Assembly: GCA_027483945.1 (NCBI GenBank)
Contig: JAIXTM010000003.1
Location: 237,171 to 301,170 of the forward strand
Direction of reading: 5' to 3'
Source of the DNA: Hyphomicrobiales bacterium
GTDB lineage: Bacteria; Pseudomonadota; Alphaproteobacteria; Rhizobiales; Beijerinckiaceae
Length of the DNA stretch: 64,000 bases
Shown here: positions 34,708-46,093 of the stretch, one piece after another
Layout: each line of letters starts with the position of its first letter
How positions within the stretch are numbered: position 1 is the stretch's first letter
Program-made: the position numbers and the translations under genes
Notes under the pieces: model-generated
What the model saw: the letters and a program-made list of their open reading frames with translations, nothing else
What the model was told of the DNA's origin: nothing
The model's database searches: none

Positions 34708-34711
<4 letters not shown>
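33569..34711 (-). CDS. MFS transporter (YbfB/YjiJ family), start codon uncertain
   Basis: A 12-helix major facilitator carrier of 380 residues if read from 34711, or 360 from the first ATG at 34651. The family N-terminus, [12 protein letters not shown], is clear and lies just after the ATG. The hydrophobic first helix ([19 protein letters not shown]), however, begins before it. Between the metH stop and that ATG there is no ATG, GTG or TTG in frame. An ATA at 34711-34709 overlaps the metH TAA as ATAA, in the place where an ATGA coupling would be expected. Either ATA is used, or the base is a sequencing error, or the protein starts late. It is the last gene of the methionine-cycle operon; the substrate is unknown. 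Confidence 0.72.
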
Positions 34712-38472
<3,761 letters not shown>

Positions 38473-38564
38473 CGGCAATCTCGTTTCGTTATCGTTCTTT
38501 GGACTCTCGGGCGGGCCTTACCCCGACCATCACGTCCCGTCTTGAGGCGTCGTCAGACTTGGGC

Positions 38565-39479
38565 TCATGCCGCCGCGACGGCGGGCGCTTCCGGCCGGGC
38601 CCTGAGGCCCAGCAGGTGGCAGATGGCGTAGACGAGGTCGGCCCGGTTCATCGTGTAGAAATGCAGTTCGGTGACGCCCCGGTCGACGAGGTCGATGACC
38701 TGCTCGGCCGCGACGGCAGCGGCGATCATGCGGCGGGTCTCCACGTCGTCGTCCAGGCCCTCGAACCGGGCGGCGAGCCAGGCCGGCACGCTGGCGCCGG
38801 TACGGGTCGCGAAACTCGCCGCCTGCTTGAAGTTCTGCACGGGCAGGATGCCCGGCACGATCGGGATGTCGATGCCCCGCGCCCGGACCTTGTCGAGGTA
38901 GCGCAGATAGACGTCGTTATCGAAGAAGAACTGGGTGATGGCGCGGGTGGCGCCCGCATCGACCTTGGCCTTCAGCGCGTCGATGTCGGCGTCGAGCGAA
39001 GGGCTTTCCGGATGCTTTTCCGGATAGGCGGAGACGGAGACATCGAAATTCCCGATCCGGCGGATGCCGGCGACGAGGTCGCAGGTCTGGGCATAGCCGC
39101 CGGGATGGGGCTCGTAGGCCGTTCCGAGCCCGCCGACCGGGTCCCCGCGCAGGGCCACGATATGGCGCACGCCCGCGGACCAGTAGGACCGGACCACCTC
39201 GTCCACCTCGCCGCGGGTCGCGGCGACGCAGGTGAGATGCGCGGCGGGCTTCAGGCTCGTCTCCTCCACCAGCCGCTTGACGGTGGCGTGGGTGCGCTCG
39301 CGGGTGGAGCCGCCGGCACCGTAGGTCACGGACACGAAGTGGGGGGAGAGCGGCGCAAGGCGCTCGATCGAGGCCCACAGGGTCTTCTCCATCTCCTCCG
39401 TCTTCGGCGGGAAGAACTCGAAGGAGACCTTGACGGGCCGGGCGCCGTCGCGGCTGGGGCGGAAGGAAACGGGTGACAT
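38565..39479 (-). CDS. metF: Methylenetetrahydrofolate reductase
   Basis: FAD enzyme reducing methylene- to methyl-tetrahydrofolate, the methyl donor for MetH. It is 304 residues. Hallmarks are SFEFFPPKT near residues 19-27, the FVSVTYGAGGS stretch and RGDPVGG. The ATG follows the TGA of the ArsR-methyltransferase gene with no gap, so they are surely co-transcribed. Together with metH this forms the remethylation branch of the methionine cycle. Confidence 0.95.
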   Translation of the reverse strand: MSPVSFRPSRDGARPVKVSFEFFPPKTEEMEKTLWASIERLAPLSPHFVSVTYGAGGSTRERTHATVKRLVEETSLKPAAHLTCVAATRGEVDEVVRSYWSAGVRHIVALRGDPVGGLGTAYEPHPGGYAQTCDLVAGIRRIGNFDVSVSAYPEKHPESPSLDADIDALKAKVDAGATRAITQFFFDNDVYLRYLDKVRARGIDIPIVPGILPVQNFKQAASFATRTGASVPAWLAARFEGLDDDVETRRMIAAAVAAEQVIDLVDRGVTELHFYTMNRADLVYAICHLLGLRARPEAPAVAAA

Positions 39480-40487
39480 TCAGGCGACCTCCCGGCCGGG
39501 TTGGTTCAAAGGAAAATCGGTGACGACGCGCCGGTCCTGGCCGAGCCAGAGCGACACGGTGAGCTGCTGTGGACGGCCCGGCGGCGGAGCGAGATCGCGG
39601 GTCGCGACGCAGTCGAGATCGCCGTCGCGCAGCCAGACCGCCACCTGCTCGCGGGTGAAGCCGAGGCGCCGATGGGCGTGGCTCTCGCGCAGGAATTCCA
39701 GATCGTGGGGCGCGAAGTCGACGACGAGCAGCCGGCCGCCCGGGCTGACGAGCGAGGCCGCCTCGCGCAGCGCCCAGGCCGGATCGTCGAGGTAATGCAG
39801 GACCTGGTGGATCACCACGAGGTCGAAGGCGTTGCGCTCCACCGGCGGGGCGAGAATGTCGCCCTGGCGCAGTTCGACGCGATTGAGCCCCGCTTTTTCC
39901 AGCTGCGCGCGGGCGACGCCGAGCATGGCGTGGCTCGCATCGACGCCCACCGCCCGCCGGGCATTCGGCGCCAGGAGGGCAAGCATCCGGCCCGTGCCGG
40001 TGCCGAGATCGAGCAGGGCGTTGACCGGCCGGGAGCCGACGACCTCCAGGATCGCCTGCTCCACCGCCGCTTCCGGCGCGTGGAGGGAGCGCAGGCGGTC
40101 CCAGTCGGCCGCGCGGCTGGCGAAATAGGTCTGGGCCGCCTGCGCCCGGGCGGCGCGTACGGCGGCGCGGCGGTCGCGGTCGGCGGCCAGGGCCGGATCG
40201 ACCGGCGACAGGGCAGCAAGTATGCCGTGGGCGAGCCCCGCCCGCTCGTCGTCGACCAGCCGGAAGAAGGCCCAGGAGCCCTCGCGGTGCCGCTCCACCA
40301 GGCCCGCCTCCACAAGGAGCTTCAGGTGCCGGGACACGCGGGGCTGGGACTGGCCGAGAATGTCGGTGAGATCGGACACGGACAGGTCGCCCTCGCCGAG
40401 CAGCGCCAGGATACGCAGGCGCGTCTCCTCGCCCGCAGCCTTCAGCGCGGCGACCATCACATCGAGACTGGCCGGACCTGCGTTCAC
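39480..40487 (-). CDS. ArsR-family regulator fused to a SAM-dependent methyltransferase (SahR-like)
   Basis: A 335-residue fusion. Residues about 5-90 are a winged-helix ArsR domain with recognition helix SQPRVSRHLKLL. Residues about 130-300 are a class I methyltransferase domain with LLDLGTGTGRML and GVDAS. I see no metal-binding CxC in the ArsR part. It heads an operon with metF and metH and has a 22-bp palindrome 20 nt ahead of its start, which argues for autoregulation. Regulators of this kind at methionine-cycle genes are known as SahR, responding to S-adenosylhomocysteine; the methyltransferase fold could act as the ligand pocket (inference). I chose the GTG at 40487 with GAGGGA upstream. 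Confidence 0.85.
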   Translation of the reverse strand: MNAGPASLDVMVAALKAAGEETRLRILALLGEGDLSVSDLTDILGQSQPRVSRHLKLLVEAGLVERHREGSWAFFRLVDDERAGLAHGILAALSPVDPALAADRDRRAAVRAARAQAAQTYFASRAADWDRLRSLHAPEAAVEQAILEVVGSRPVNALLDLGTGTGRMLALLAPNARRAVGVDASHAMLGVARAQLEKAGLNRVELRQGDILAPPVERNAFDLVVIHQVLHYLDDPAWALREAASLVSPGGRLLVVDFAPHDLEFLRESHAHRRLGFTREQVAVWLRDGDLDCVATRDLAPPPGRPQQLTVSLWLGQDRRVVTDFPLNQPGREVA

Positions 40488-40506
40488 CGATCCCTCATCG
40501 GAACGA

Positions 40507-40528
40507 CATATAAAGATATGTTTATATG
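40507..40528. promoter_or_regulatory. 22-bp palindromic operator before the ArsR-metF-metH operon
   Basis: CATATAAA, six bases (GATATG), then TTTATATG form perfect 8-bp arms. It is an AT-rich island in GC-rich DNA, 20 nt upstream of the regulator's GTG. The core ATAAAGATATGTTTAT is close to the motif I recall for SahR (ATAAAGATATCTTTAT-like). It is the likely autoregulatory site. Confidence 0.75.
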
Positions 40529-40590
40529 AAGATGGCGGAGCCTGCAAGCGTTTGGGGGACAGTCGCTCGGGCGTAGCTAACGCGCTATGG

Positions 40591-40710
40591 GCTTCGAGGC
40601 TCGGCTGCGCCTCGCACCTCAGCATGAGGACCATTGTGAAGGCCGAGCGCCATCAGGAGCCTCATTCCGAGGTGAGGCCGCGAAGCGGCGGCCTCGAAGG
40701 ACGAGGCGTC
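40591..40710. repeat. Composite palindromic repeat, copy A
   Basis: Non-coding between the ArsR-type gene and amn. Its outer arms pair (GCTTCGAGGC near 40591 with GCCTCGAAG at 40691-40699), and so do the inner arms (CACCTCAGCATGAGG with CCTCATTCCGAGGTG). Its right end (40691-40709) is the exact reverse complement of 63791-63809. Its left end, over 22 nt, is the reverse complement of 63903-63924. Such elements resemble the dispersed intergenic palindromes of Hyphomicrobiales. Confidence 0.8.
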
Positions 40711-40732
40711 ACTCTCTCCGCCTGCCGCCGCC

Positions 40733-42199
40733 CTACCGGAACGGCGGCTCGTCGAAGCTGCGCAGCTTGCGCGAATGAAGCGACTGGCGGTCTCCGCGCA
40801 GCATGTCGACGGCGGTGAGGCCGATCAGCAGGTGCTCGCCCACCGCCCGCTCGTAGAAGGCGTTGGCGGCGCCCGGCAGCTTGATCTCGCCGTGGAGCGG
40901 CTTGTCGGACACGCAGAGCAGCGTCCCGTAGGGCACCCGAAGGCGGTAGCCCTGGGCGGCGATCGTGCCGGATTCCATGTCGACCGCGATGGCGCGGGAC
41001 AGGTTGATGCGCCGCCGCTCGTGGGTCCAGCGCAGCTCCCAGTTCCGGTCGTCGTTGGTGACGACCGTGCCGGTGCGCAGGCGCTGCTTGAGCTTCTCGC
41101 CGCTCTCTCCGGTGACTGCCGCCGCCGCCTTCTGCAGCGCGATCTGCACCTCGGCCAGGGCCGGGATCGGGATATCCGGCGGCAGGAGCGCATCGAGGAT
41201 CCGGTCCTGCCTCAGATAGCCGTGGGCCAACACGTAGTCGCCGATACGCTGCGACTGCCGCAGCCCCCCGCAATGGCCGATCATCAGCCAGCAATGGGGC
41301 CGCAGCACCGCCAGGTGGTCGGTCATGTTCTTCGCGTTGGACGGCCCGACGCCGATATTGATCAGCGTGACGCCCTGTCCGTCGGCCCGGCGCAGGTGAT
41401 AGGCCGGCATCTGGTACCGATGCCAGGGCAGCGCCGCGATCAGGCGCTCGGCCTCGGTGCGGTCGAGATCCCGCGCGATGGTGAGCCCGCCCGGCAGGAC
41501 GAGATCGGTATAGGGCCCGTCCCCGCCAATCTGGTCGAGCCCGTGGCGGACGAACTGGTCGACATAGCGGTGGTAGTTGGTCAGCAGGATCCAGGGCTGC
41601 ACGCAGCGCCAGTCGGTGCCCGTGTAGTGGACGATCCGCCTCAGCGAATAATCGACCCGCGCGGCGTCGAAAAGCGACAGCGGCCGCGGCGCGCCCTCCG
41701 GCAGGTCGTAGGTGCCGTCGGCGATCTCGTCGCCCACCGCCGAGAGCATCGGCGCCGGGAAGATGCTGGCCAGCTCCGCCGACGTCACCGCACCGCGGCC
41801 AAGTTCGTCGCCCCGCTCGAAAACATAAGGATACGGGATCTCCTGCCCGCTGACGCCGACCGAGATCGAGGCGCCGTAATCCTCCACGAGGTAGGACAGC
41901 TGCGCGACCAGATAGTCCTGGAACATGTCGGGCTGCGTCACCGTGGTGACGTAGGTGCCCGGCCCCTGGAACTTGCCATAGGCGCGCGCGATGGACGGCT
42001 GCGGGCCGTGGGCGACGTAGGTTACGGCAAGCTCGGGATAGCGGAAACGGGCCCTGTCGGCGGCGGACGGAAGTTCGCGCGTTTCGAAATAGCGCTCGAG
42101 GGCGGCCCTGAGCGCGCCGGTCGCTTCGCCATGAAGCCGGATCAATTCCGCCACCGCCTGGCGCGGCGTCAGCGGGCCCGCTCTCGTTCCGTCCGTCAT
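40733..42199 (-). CDS. amn: AMP nucleosidase
   Basis: Cytoplasmic enzyme splitting AMP into adenine and ribose-5-phosphate, a way to control the AMP pool. It is 488 residues, typical of Amn: an N-terminal AMP-regulatory domain followed by a phosphorylase-fold catalytic domain. Family stretches include YGKFQGPGTYVTTVTQPD and the GHCGGLR loop, with a VDMESG motif near the ribose site. I chose the ATG at 42199 (GGGAGAGACC upstream) over the open frame to 42268. It lies downstream of a cold-shock gene, from which a terminator separates it. Confidence 0.93.
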   Translation of the reverse strand: MTDGTRAGPLTPRQAVAELIRLHGEATGALRAALERYFETRELPSAADRARFRYPELAVTYVAHGPQPSIARAYGKFQGPGTYVTTVTQPDMFQDYLVAQLSYLVEDYGASISVGVSGQEIPYPYVFERGDELGRGAVTSAELASIFPAPMLSAVGDEIADGTYDLPEGAPRPLSLFDAARVDYSLRRIVHYTGTDWRCVQPWILLTNYHRYVDQFVRHGLDQIGGDGPYTDLVLPGGLTIARDLDRTEAERLIAALPWHRYQMPAYHLRRADGQGVTLINIGVGPSNAKNMTDHLAVLRPHCWLMIGHCGGLRQSQRIGDYVLAHGYLRQDRILDALLPPDIPIPALAEVQIALQKAAAAVTGESGEKLKQRLRTGTVVTNDDRNWELRWTHERRRINLSRAIAVDMESGTIAAQGYRLRVPYGTLLCVSDKPLHGEIKLPGAANAFYERAVGEHLLIGLTAVDMLRGDRQSLHSRKLRSFDEPPFR

Positions 42200-42245
42200 G
42201 GTCTCTCCCACAATGCGTTCGCGGCAGCGCGCAGGCCCGGATGCG

Positions 42246-42273
42246 AAAAGGCGCGCGCCGGTGGGCACGCGCC
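42246..42273 (-). terminator. Intrinsic terminator after the cold-shock gene
   Basis: On the minus strand, a 10-bp GC stem with one G-U pair (42273-42264 with 42259-42250) and a 4-nt loop leads into TTTT (42249-42246). It lies 24 nt after the stop of the cold-shock gene and ahead of amn. Confidence 0.85.
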
Positions 42274-42296
42274 GGTGAACGTCGGCAGCCGGTCGG

Positions 42297-42500
42297 CTAT
42301 TCGACCTTCAGGTCGCCCGCGGCCGTCTTGCCGCGCTCCGTCCTCAATTCGAAGGACACGGCCTGGTTCTCCGCCAAGGCCTCCAGACCCGCCTCGCGCA
42401 CCGCCGAGACATGGACGAAGACATCCCGCCCCCCATCCTCGGGTTTGATGAACCCGAAGCCCTTCTGGGGGTCGAACCACTTCACGGTCCCCTTCGCCAT
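42297..42500 (-). CDS. Cold-shock domain protein (CspA family)
   Basis: A 67-residue single-stranded nucleic-acid binding protein. RNP1 (KGFGFI) and RNP2 (DVFVH) are intact, and the protein starts with the classic GTVKWFD strand. I chose the ATG at 42500, with GGAGG 9 nt upstream; the frame extends to 42542 without reason. It is preceded by the uvrD gene on the same strand and closed by its own terminator. Such proteins act as RNA chaperones, at low temperature or in stationary phase. Confidence 0.95.
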   Translation of the reverse strand: MAKGTVKWFDPQKGFGFIKPEDGGRDVFVHVSAVREAGLEALAENQAVSFELRTERGKTAAGDLKVE

Positions 42501-42590
42501 GGCGCCTGGCCTCCATCCGCGGGTTGCCGGACCCGCTCGCATCGAGTCAAGGCCGATGGACGGCGCACGTCAATGCGAAAGTCGAAGCGG

Positions 42591-44987
42591 TCAGCCCGTC
42601 TTCTCCACGAAGCTGTCGAGCACCATCTTGCGCCCCGCCTTGTCGAAATCGACGGTGAGCTTGTTGCCATCCACCGAGGCGACCGCGCCGGGCCCGAACT
42701 TCACGTGGAAGACCCGGTCGCCCTCCTTGAGCCCGGACGTAGCGCCGGTGGAGCGGGCGGTGAGCTCGCCCTCGATCGTCACCGGGCCGCCGCGCTGTCC
42801 TCCGGGCCGGTAGGCGCCGCCGCGCTCGGAGAAGCCGCCGCGCGACCCGCCATTGCCGCCGAACCCGCCGCCCTGCCGCTGCGCGCGCTGCCAGCCGGGC
42901 GTGGAATAGGTCGAGGAGAACGGCTCGATCCGGTCGAAGCGCGAGCCGCCATAGCCGCCCTGGTGGAAGGAGGCCGGCGCCTCCAGCACGTCGACGGCGC
43001 CTTCCGGCAATTCGTCGATGAAGCGGGAGGGGATCGTCGCGTTCCACAGGCCGTGGATGCGCCGGTTGGTGGCGAACATGAGCTTGGCGCGGCGGCGCGC
43101 CCGCGTCAGGCCCACATGGGCGAGGCGCCGCTCCTCCTCCAGACCCGCGCGGCCGCTCTCGTCGAGCGCACGCTGGTTGGGCAGCAGCCCCTCTTCCCAG
43201 CCGGGCAGGAAGACGGTGTCGAATTCCAGGCCTTTGGCCGCGTGGAGCGTCATGATCGAGACTCGCTCCGCCCCGTCGCCGTCATTGGCCTCCATGACCA
43301 GCGAGACATGCTCCAGGAAGGACTGCAGGTCCGGGAATTCCTCCATGGAGCGCACCAGCTCCTTGAGGTTCTCCAGCCGCCCCGCGGCATCGGCCGAGCG
43401 GTCGGCCCGCCACATGGCGGTGTAGCCGGATTCCTCCAGCACGAGTTCGGCAAGCTCGGAATGAGGCAGCGCATCCACCGCCCGGCTCCAGCGCTCGAAG
43501 GCGATGACGAGATCGCGCAGCGCCCCGCGCGGCTTGGGCTTCAGCTCCTCGGTCTCCACCACGAAGCGTGCCGCTTGGAGCAGGGACATCCGTGCGGCGC
43601 GGGCATGGTTGTGGAGGATCTGCACCGTCGCGTCGCCGAGGCCGCGCTTGGGCACGTTGACGATCCGCTCGAAGGCGAGGTCGTCGGACACGTTGGACAC
43701 GCAGCGCAGATAGGCGAGCGCGTCGCGGATCTCGGCCCGCTCGTAGAAGCGCGGTCCGCCGATGACCTTGTAGGGCAGGCCGAGCTGGACGAAACGCTCT
43801 TCGATCTCGCGCATCTGCGCCGAGATGCGCACCAGAACAGCGATCTCCGAGAGCTTGTGGCCCTTGTGCTGGAGCGCCTCGATCTCCTCGCCGATGAGGC
43901 GGGCCTCTTCTTCCGAGTCCCAGGCGCCGGTGATCGTCACCTTCTCGCCGGCGACGTCCTCCGTGCGCAGCGTCTTGCCGAGCCGGCCTTCGTTCTTGGC
44001 GATGAGATGGGAGGCCGCCGCAAGGATATGGCCGGTCGAGCGGTAATTGCGCTCCAGGCGGATCACTGTCGCGCCGGGAAAGTCGTGCTCGAAGCGCAGG
44101 ATGTTGTCCACGTCCGCGCCGCGCCAGCCATAGATGGACTGGTCGTCGTCGCCGACGCAGCAGACATTGTTGCGGCCCTGGGCGAGCAGGCGCAGCCAGA
44201 GATACTGCGCGACGTTGGTGTCCTGGTACTCGTCCACCAGCATGTAGCGGAACCGGTCCTGGTACTGGCGCAGCACGTCCGGGTTCTCGCGCCACAACCG
44301 CAGGCATTCCAGTAGCAGGTCGCCGAAATCGGCCGCATTCAGGACCTTCAGCCGCTCCTGATAGAGCGCGTAGAGCGCCTGCCCCTTGCCGAAGGCGAAG
44401 GCGGCCGCCTCGCCATGGGGCACCTTGTCGGGGGTGAGGCCGCGGTTCTTCCACCCGTCGATGGTGCCGGCCAGCGCCCGGGCCGGCCAGCGCTTGTCGT
44501 CCACGTTCTCCGCCTGCAGCACCTGTTTCAGCAGCCGGATCTGGTCGTCGGTGTCGAGGATCGTGAAGTCCGATTTCAGTCCGACGAGCTCGGCATGGCG
44601 CCTCAGGATCTTGGTGCCGATGGAGTGGAACGTCCCCAGCCACGGCATGCCCTCCGCCACCGGCCCGGCAATCGTCGCCACCCGGTGCTTCATCTCCCGC
44701 GCGGCCTTGTTGGTGAAGGTCACGGCCAGGATCTCAGAAGGCCGGGCACGGCCCGTGGCGATGATATGGGCGATGCGCGTCGTCAGGACGCGGGTCTTGC
44801 CGGTGCCCGCGCCGGCCAGGACAAGCACGGGCCCTTCCGTGGTCTCCACCGCCTGGCGCTGTTCCGGATTGAGCCCGTCCAGATAGCCCGCGCCCGCCGC
44901 CACGCTCGCCCGCGCGCGCGCCGCCAACCCTCCGGGACGGGGCGCATGGTCGGGCGCGCGGGACAGGGCGGAGGGATCGGACGGCAC
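42591..44987 (-). CDS. uvrD: ATP-dependent DNA helicase UvrD/PcrA
   Basis: Superfamily 1A 3'-5' helicase of 798 residues, acting in excision and mismatch repair. Walker A GAGTGKT is at 59-65; VDEYQDTN (Walker B), GDDDQSIYGWRGA (motif III) and the RNYRST motif follow. The C-terminus is a Gly/Arg-rich linker and a Tudor-like end (GDRVFHVKFGPG). The frame runs back to 45473 with no ATG near the conserved start. The GTG at 44987 fits the family length best, but has only a weak ribosome binding site, so the start is uncertain. Confidence 0.92.
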   Translation of the reverse strand: MPSDPSALSRAPDHAPRPGGLAARARASVAAGAGYLDGLNPEQRQAVETTEGPVLVLAGAGTGKTRVLTTRIAHIIATGRARPSEILAVTFTNKAAREMKHRVATIAGPVAEGMPWLGTFHSIGTKILRRHAELVGLKSDFTILDTDDQIRLLKQVLQAENVDDKRWPARALAGTIDGWKNRGLTPDKVPHGEAAAFAFGKGQALYALYQERLKVLNAADFGDLLLECLRLWRENPDVLRQYQDRFRYMLVDEYQDTNVAQYLWLRLLAQGRNNVCCVGDDDQSIYGWRGADVDNILRFEHDFPGATVIRLERNYRSTGHILAAASHLIAKNEGRLGKTLRTEDVAGEKVTITGAWDSEEEARLIGEEIEALQHKGHKLSEIAVLVRISAQMREIEERFVQLGLPYKVIGGPRFYERAEIRDALAYLRCVSNVSDDLAFERIVNVPKRGLGDATVQILHNHARAARMSLLQAARFVVETEELKPKPRGALRDLVIAFERWSRAVDALPHSELAELVLEESGYTAMWRADRSADAAGRLENLKELVRSMEEFPDLQSFLEHVSLVMEANDGDGAERVSIMTLHAAKGLEFDTVFLPGWEEGLLPNQRALDESGRAGLEEERRLAHVGLTRARRRAKLMFATNRRIHGLWNATIPSRFIDELPEGAVDVLEAPASFHQGGYGGSRFDRIEPFSSTYSTPGWQRAQRQGGGFGGNGGSRGGFSERGGAYRPGGQRGGPVTIEGELTARSTGATSGLKEGDRVFHVKFGPGAVASVDGNKLTVDFDKAGRKMVLDSFVEKTG

Positions 44988-45161
44988 GGAAATCTGAAAC
45001 TCGCGGTTGATTCGGACGGGCGGCGGCCCTGCCGGAAAATGGACCAAAGAGCGAACGGCGTCGAGGCTGGCGCGTTGACGCGTCGCCTCGTCGGCTGAAA
45101 TCCGGTGTCCTATATCTCGCAGATGGGGATGGTGACCCCGAACCGGAAGGAGAACCGAGCG

Positions 45162-45410
45162 ATGCGCCCGACCATCATCTGCGCCGCCTGCGCCGCGGCG
45201 ATGTCGCTGGCCGCCACCGGCGCGATGGCGCAGAACGCCATCGAGAACCAGATCCAGAACCAGAACCGCCAGCTCGACCAGATGCTGCAGAACCAGGGCG
45301 CCCTGCGCCAGCAGCAATTCGACAATTCGAGCATCCGCCTGCGGCAGGACCAGGACAGGGACAGGGTGCCGAACTATCCTTCGACGGCGGACCCGCAGCG
45401 GCGGCGTTGA
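45162..45410 (+). CDS. Small secreted Gln/Asn-rich protein, unknown function
   Basis: An 82-residue protein with a signal peptide (residues 1 to about 23, ending AMAQ) and a very polar mature part: a run of QNQNRQ-like residues, then LRQQQFDNSS and an RQDQDRDR tract. No cysteines remain after cleavage. AAGGAG lies ahead of the ATG at 45162, which I prefer to the earlier ATG at 45105. Small periplasmic proteins of this look are common in Hyphomicrobiales; I know no function. It converges on the thioesterase gene with a 10-nt gap. Confidence 0.78.
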   Translation: MRPTIICAACAAAMSLAATGAMAQNAIENQIQNQNRQLDQMLQNQGALRQQQFDNSSIRLRQDQDRDRVPNYPSTADPQRRR

Positions 45411-45420
45411 CGCTTCTCCG

Positions 45421-45975
45421 TCAGTGCCGCGTCCCGGCGAGCGCAGGCTCCGGCTCCTCGCGCCGTTCGCCACGGCGCTTCAGGCCAAGGCCCGGCGCCC
45501 CCTGTCCCGCCCGCGGCAGGCGGGCGTGAGACGTCTTCATAAGGTCGAGATTGGCGGCGATATCGGCCGGAAACGGCGCCGGGCGCCGCGTCTCGAGATC
45601 CACATGGACCGAGACGCATTCGGCCGTGGCGGCGACCCAGCCCTCCGCGGCATCGCGGATCTCCATCCGGTAATGCAGCGCCTTGTCGTCGAAATCGACC
45701 AGCTGCACCGTCACGCGGACCACGGCATCCGCCATGAGCTCGCGCCGGAAGCGGGTGTGGCATTCGGCGAGGAAGTAGGAGGCCCGTCGCGAGGCCGGGT
45801 AATCCGGGCCCATGCCGATCAGCCCGAAGGCCTCGTCCATCGCCCGGTCCAGCAGCACATGGTAGTAGGCGAGGTTGAGATGCCCGTTATAGTCGATCCA
45901 GGCCGGCTCGATCCGCATCCGCGAGGATACGAATGGCGCGAAGAACAGGACGGGGGCGGCGTTGATCTCGCTCAC
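45421..45975 (-). CDS. Hotdog-fold acyl-CoA thioesterase
   Basis: A 184-residue thioesterase of the 4-hydroxybenzoyl-CoA type. The motif IDYNGHLNLAYYHVLLDRA carries the catalytic Asp28. The core matches the family length, with a basic tail of about 35 residues added at the C-terminus. The start is a GTG at 45975 with GGAAGG 6 nt upstream. Relatives occur with carnitine or fatty acid catabolism genes, but nothing here fixes the substrate. It is divergent from the FAD-linked dehydrogenase over a 118-nt region holding an inverted repeat and a DnaA box. Confidence 0.82.
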   Translation of the reverse strand: MSEINAAPVLFFAPFVSSRMRIEPAWIDYNGHLNLAYYHVLLDRAMDEAFGLIGMGPDYPASRRASYFLAECHTRFRRELMADAVVRVTVQLVDFDDKALHYRMEIRDAAEGWVAATAECVSVHVDLETRRPAPFPADIAANLDLMKTSHARLPRAGQGAPGLGLKRRGERREEPEPALAGTRH

Positions 45976-45989
45976 GACAGCCTTCCCGG

Positions 45990-46012
45990 GTTCTGATCGG
46001 CATCGGCAGAAC
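45990..46012. promoter_or_regulatory. Inverted repeat, candidate operator between two divergent genes
   Basis: GTTCTG, 11 bases, CAGAAC: perfect 6-bp arms in the 118-nt region between the thioesterase and dehydrogenase genes. Two-turn spacing of the arms fits a dimeric regulator, but the site is short enough to occur by chance. Confidence 0.35.
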
Positions 46013-46049
46013 TGGACAATGCCTCTTTGCGAGGCGACCTGCCGCTAAG

Positions 46050-46058
46050 TTATCCACA
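46050..46058 (+). promoter_or_regulatory. Perfect DnaA box
   Basis: TTATCCACA matches the DnaA consensus in full, 36 nt before the dehydrogenase ATG. It is a single box without the AT-rich unwinding region or other boxes of an origin, so at most it would be a regulatory or titration site. Confidence 0.5.
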
Positions 46059-46093
46059 GCCATCATCGTCAAGAAATCCCAGAGGCGCAAGCC

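Noticed and set aside
38473..38564. SAM, SAH or cobalamin riboswitch between metF and metH
   Set aside because: Only 92 nt, and I cannot find the conserved cores (such as the B12 box) of these riboswitches.
40497..40522. GGAAC near 40500 as a third EcfG promoter
   Set aside because: No CGTT follows at 16 or 17 nt; the site is better explained by the ArsR palindrome.
45105..45161. N-terminal extension of the small secreted protein
   Set aside because: The AAGGAG and the signal peptide both fit the ATG at 45162; the extension would bury the signal sequence.
46021..46093. Replication origin at the DnaA box
   Set aside because: One box only, no cluster, no AT-rich unwinding region and no origin-linked genes such as dnaA, hemE or parAB nearby.
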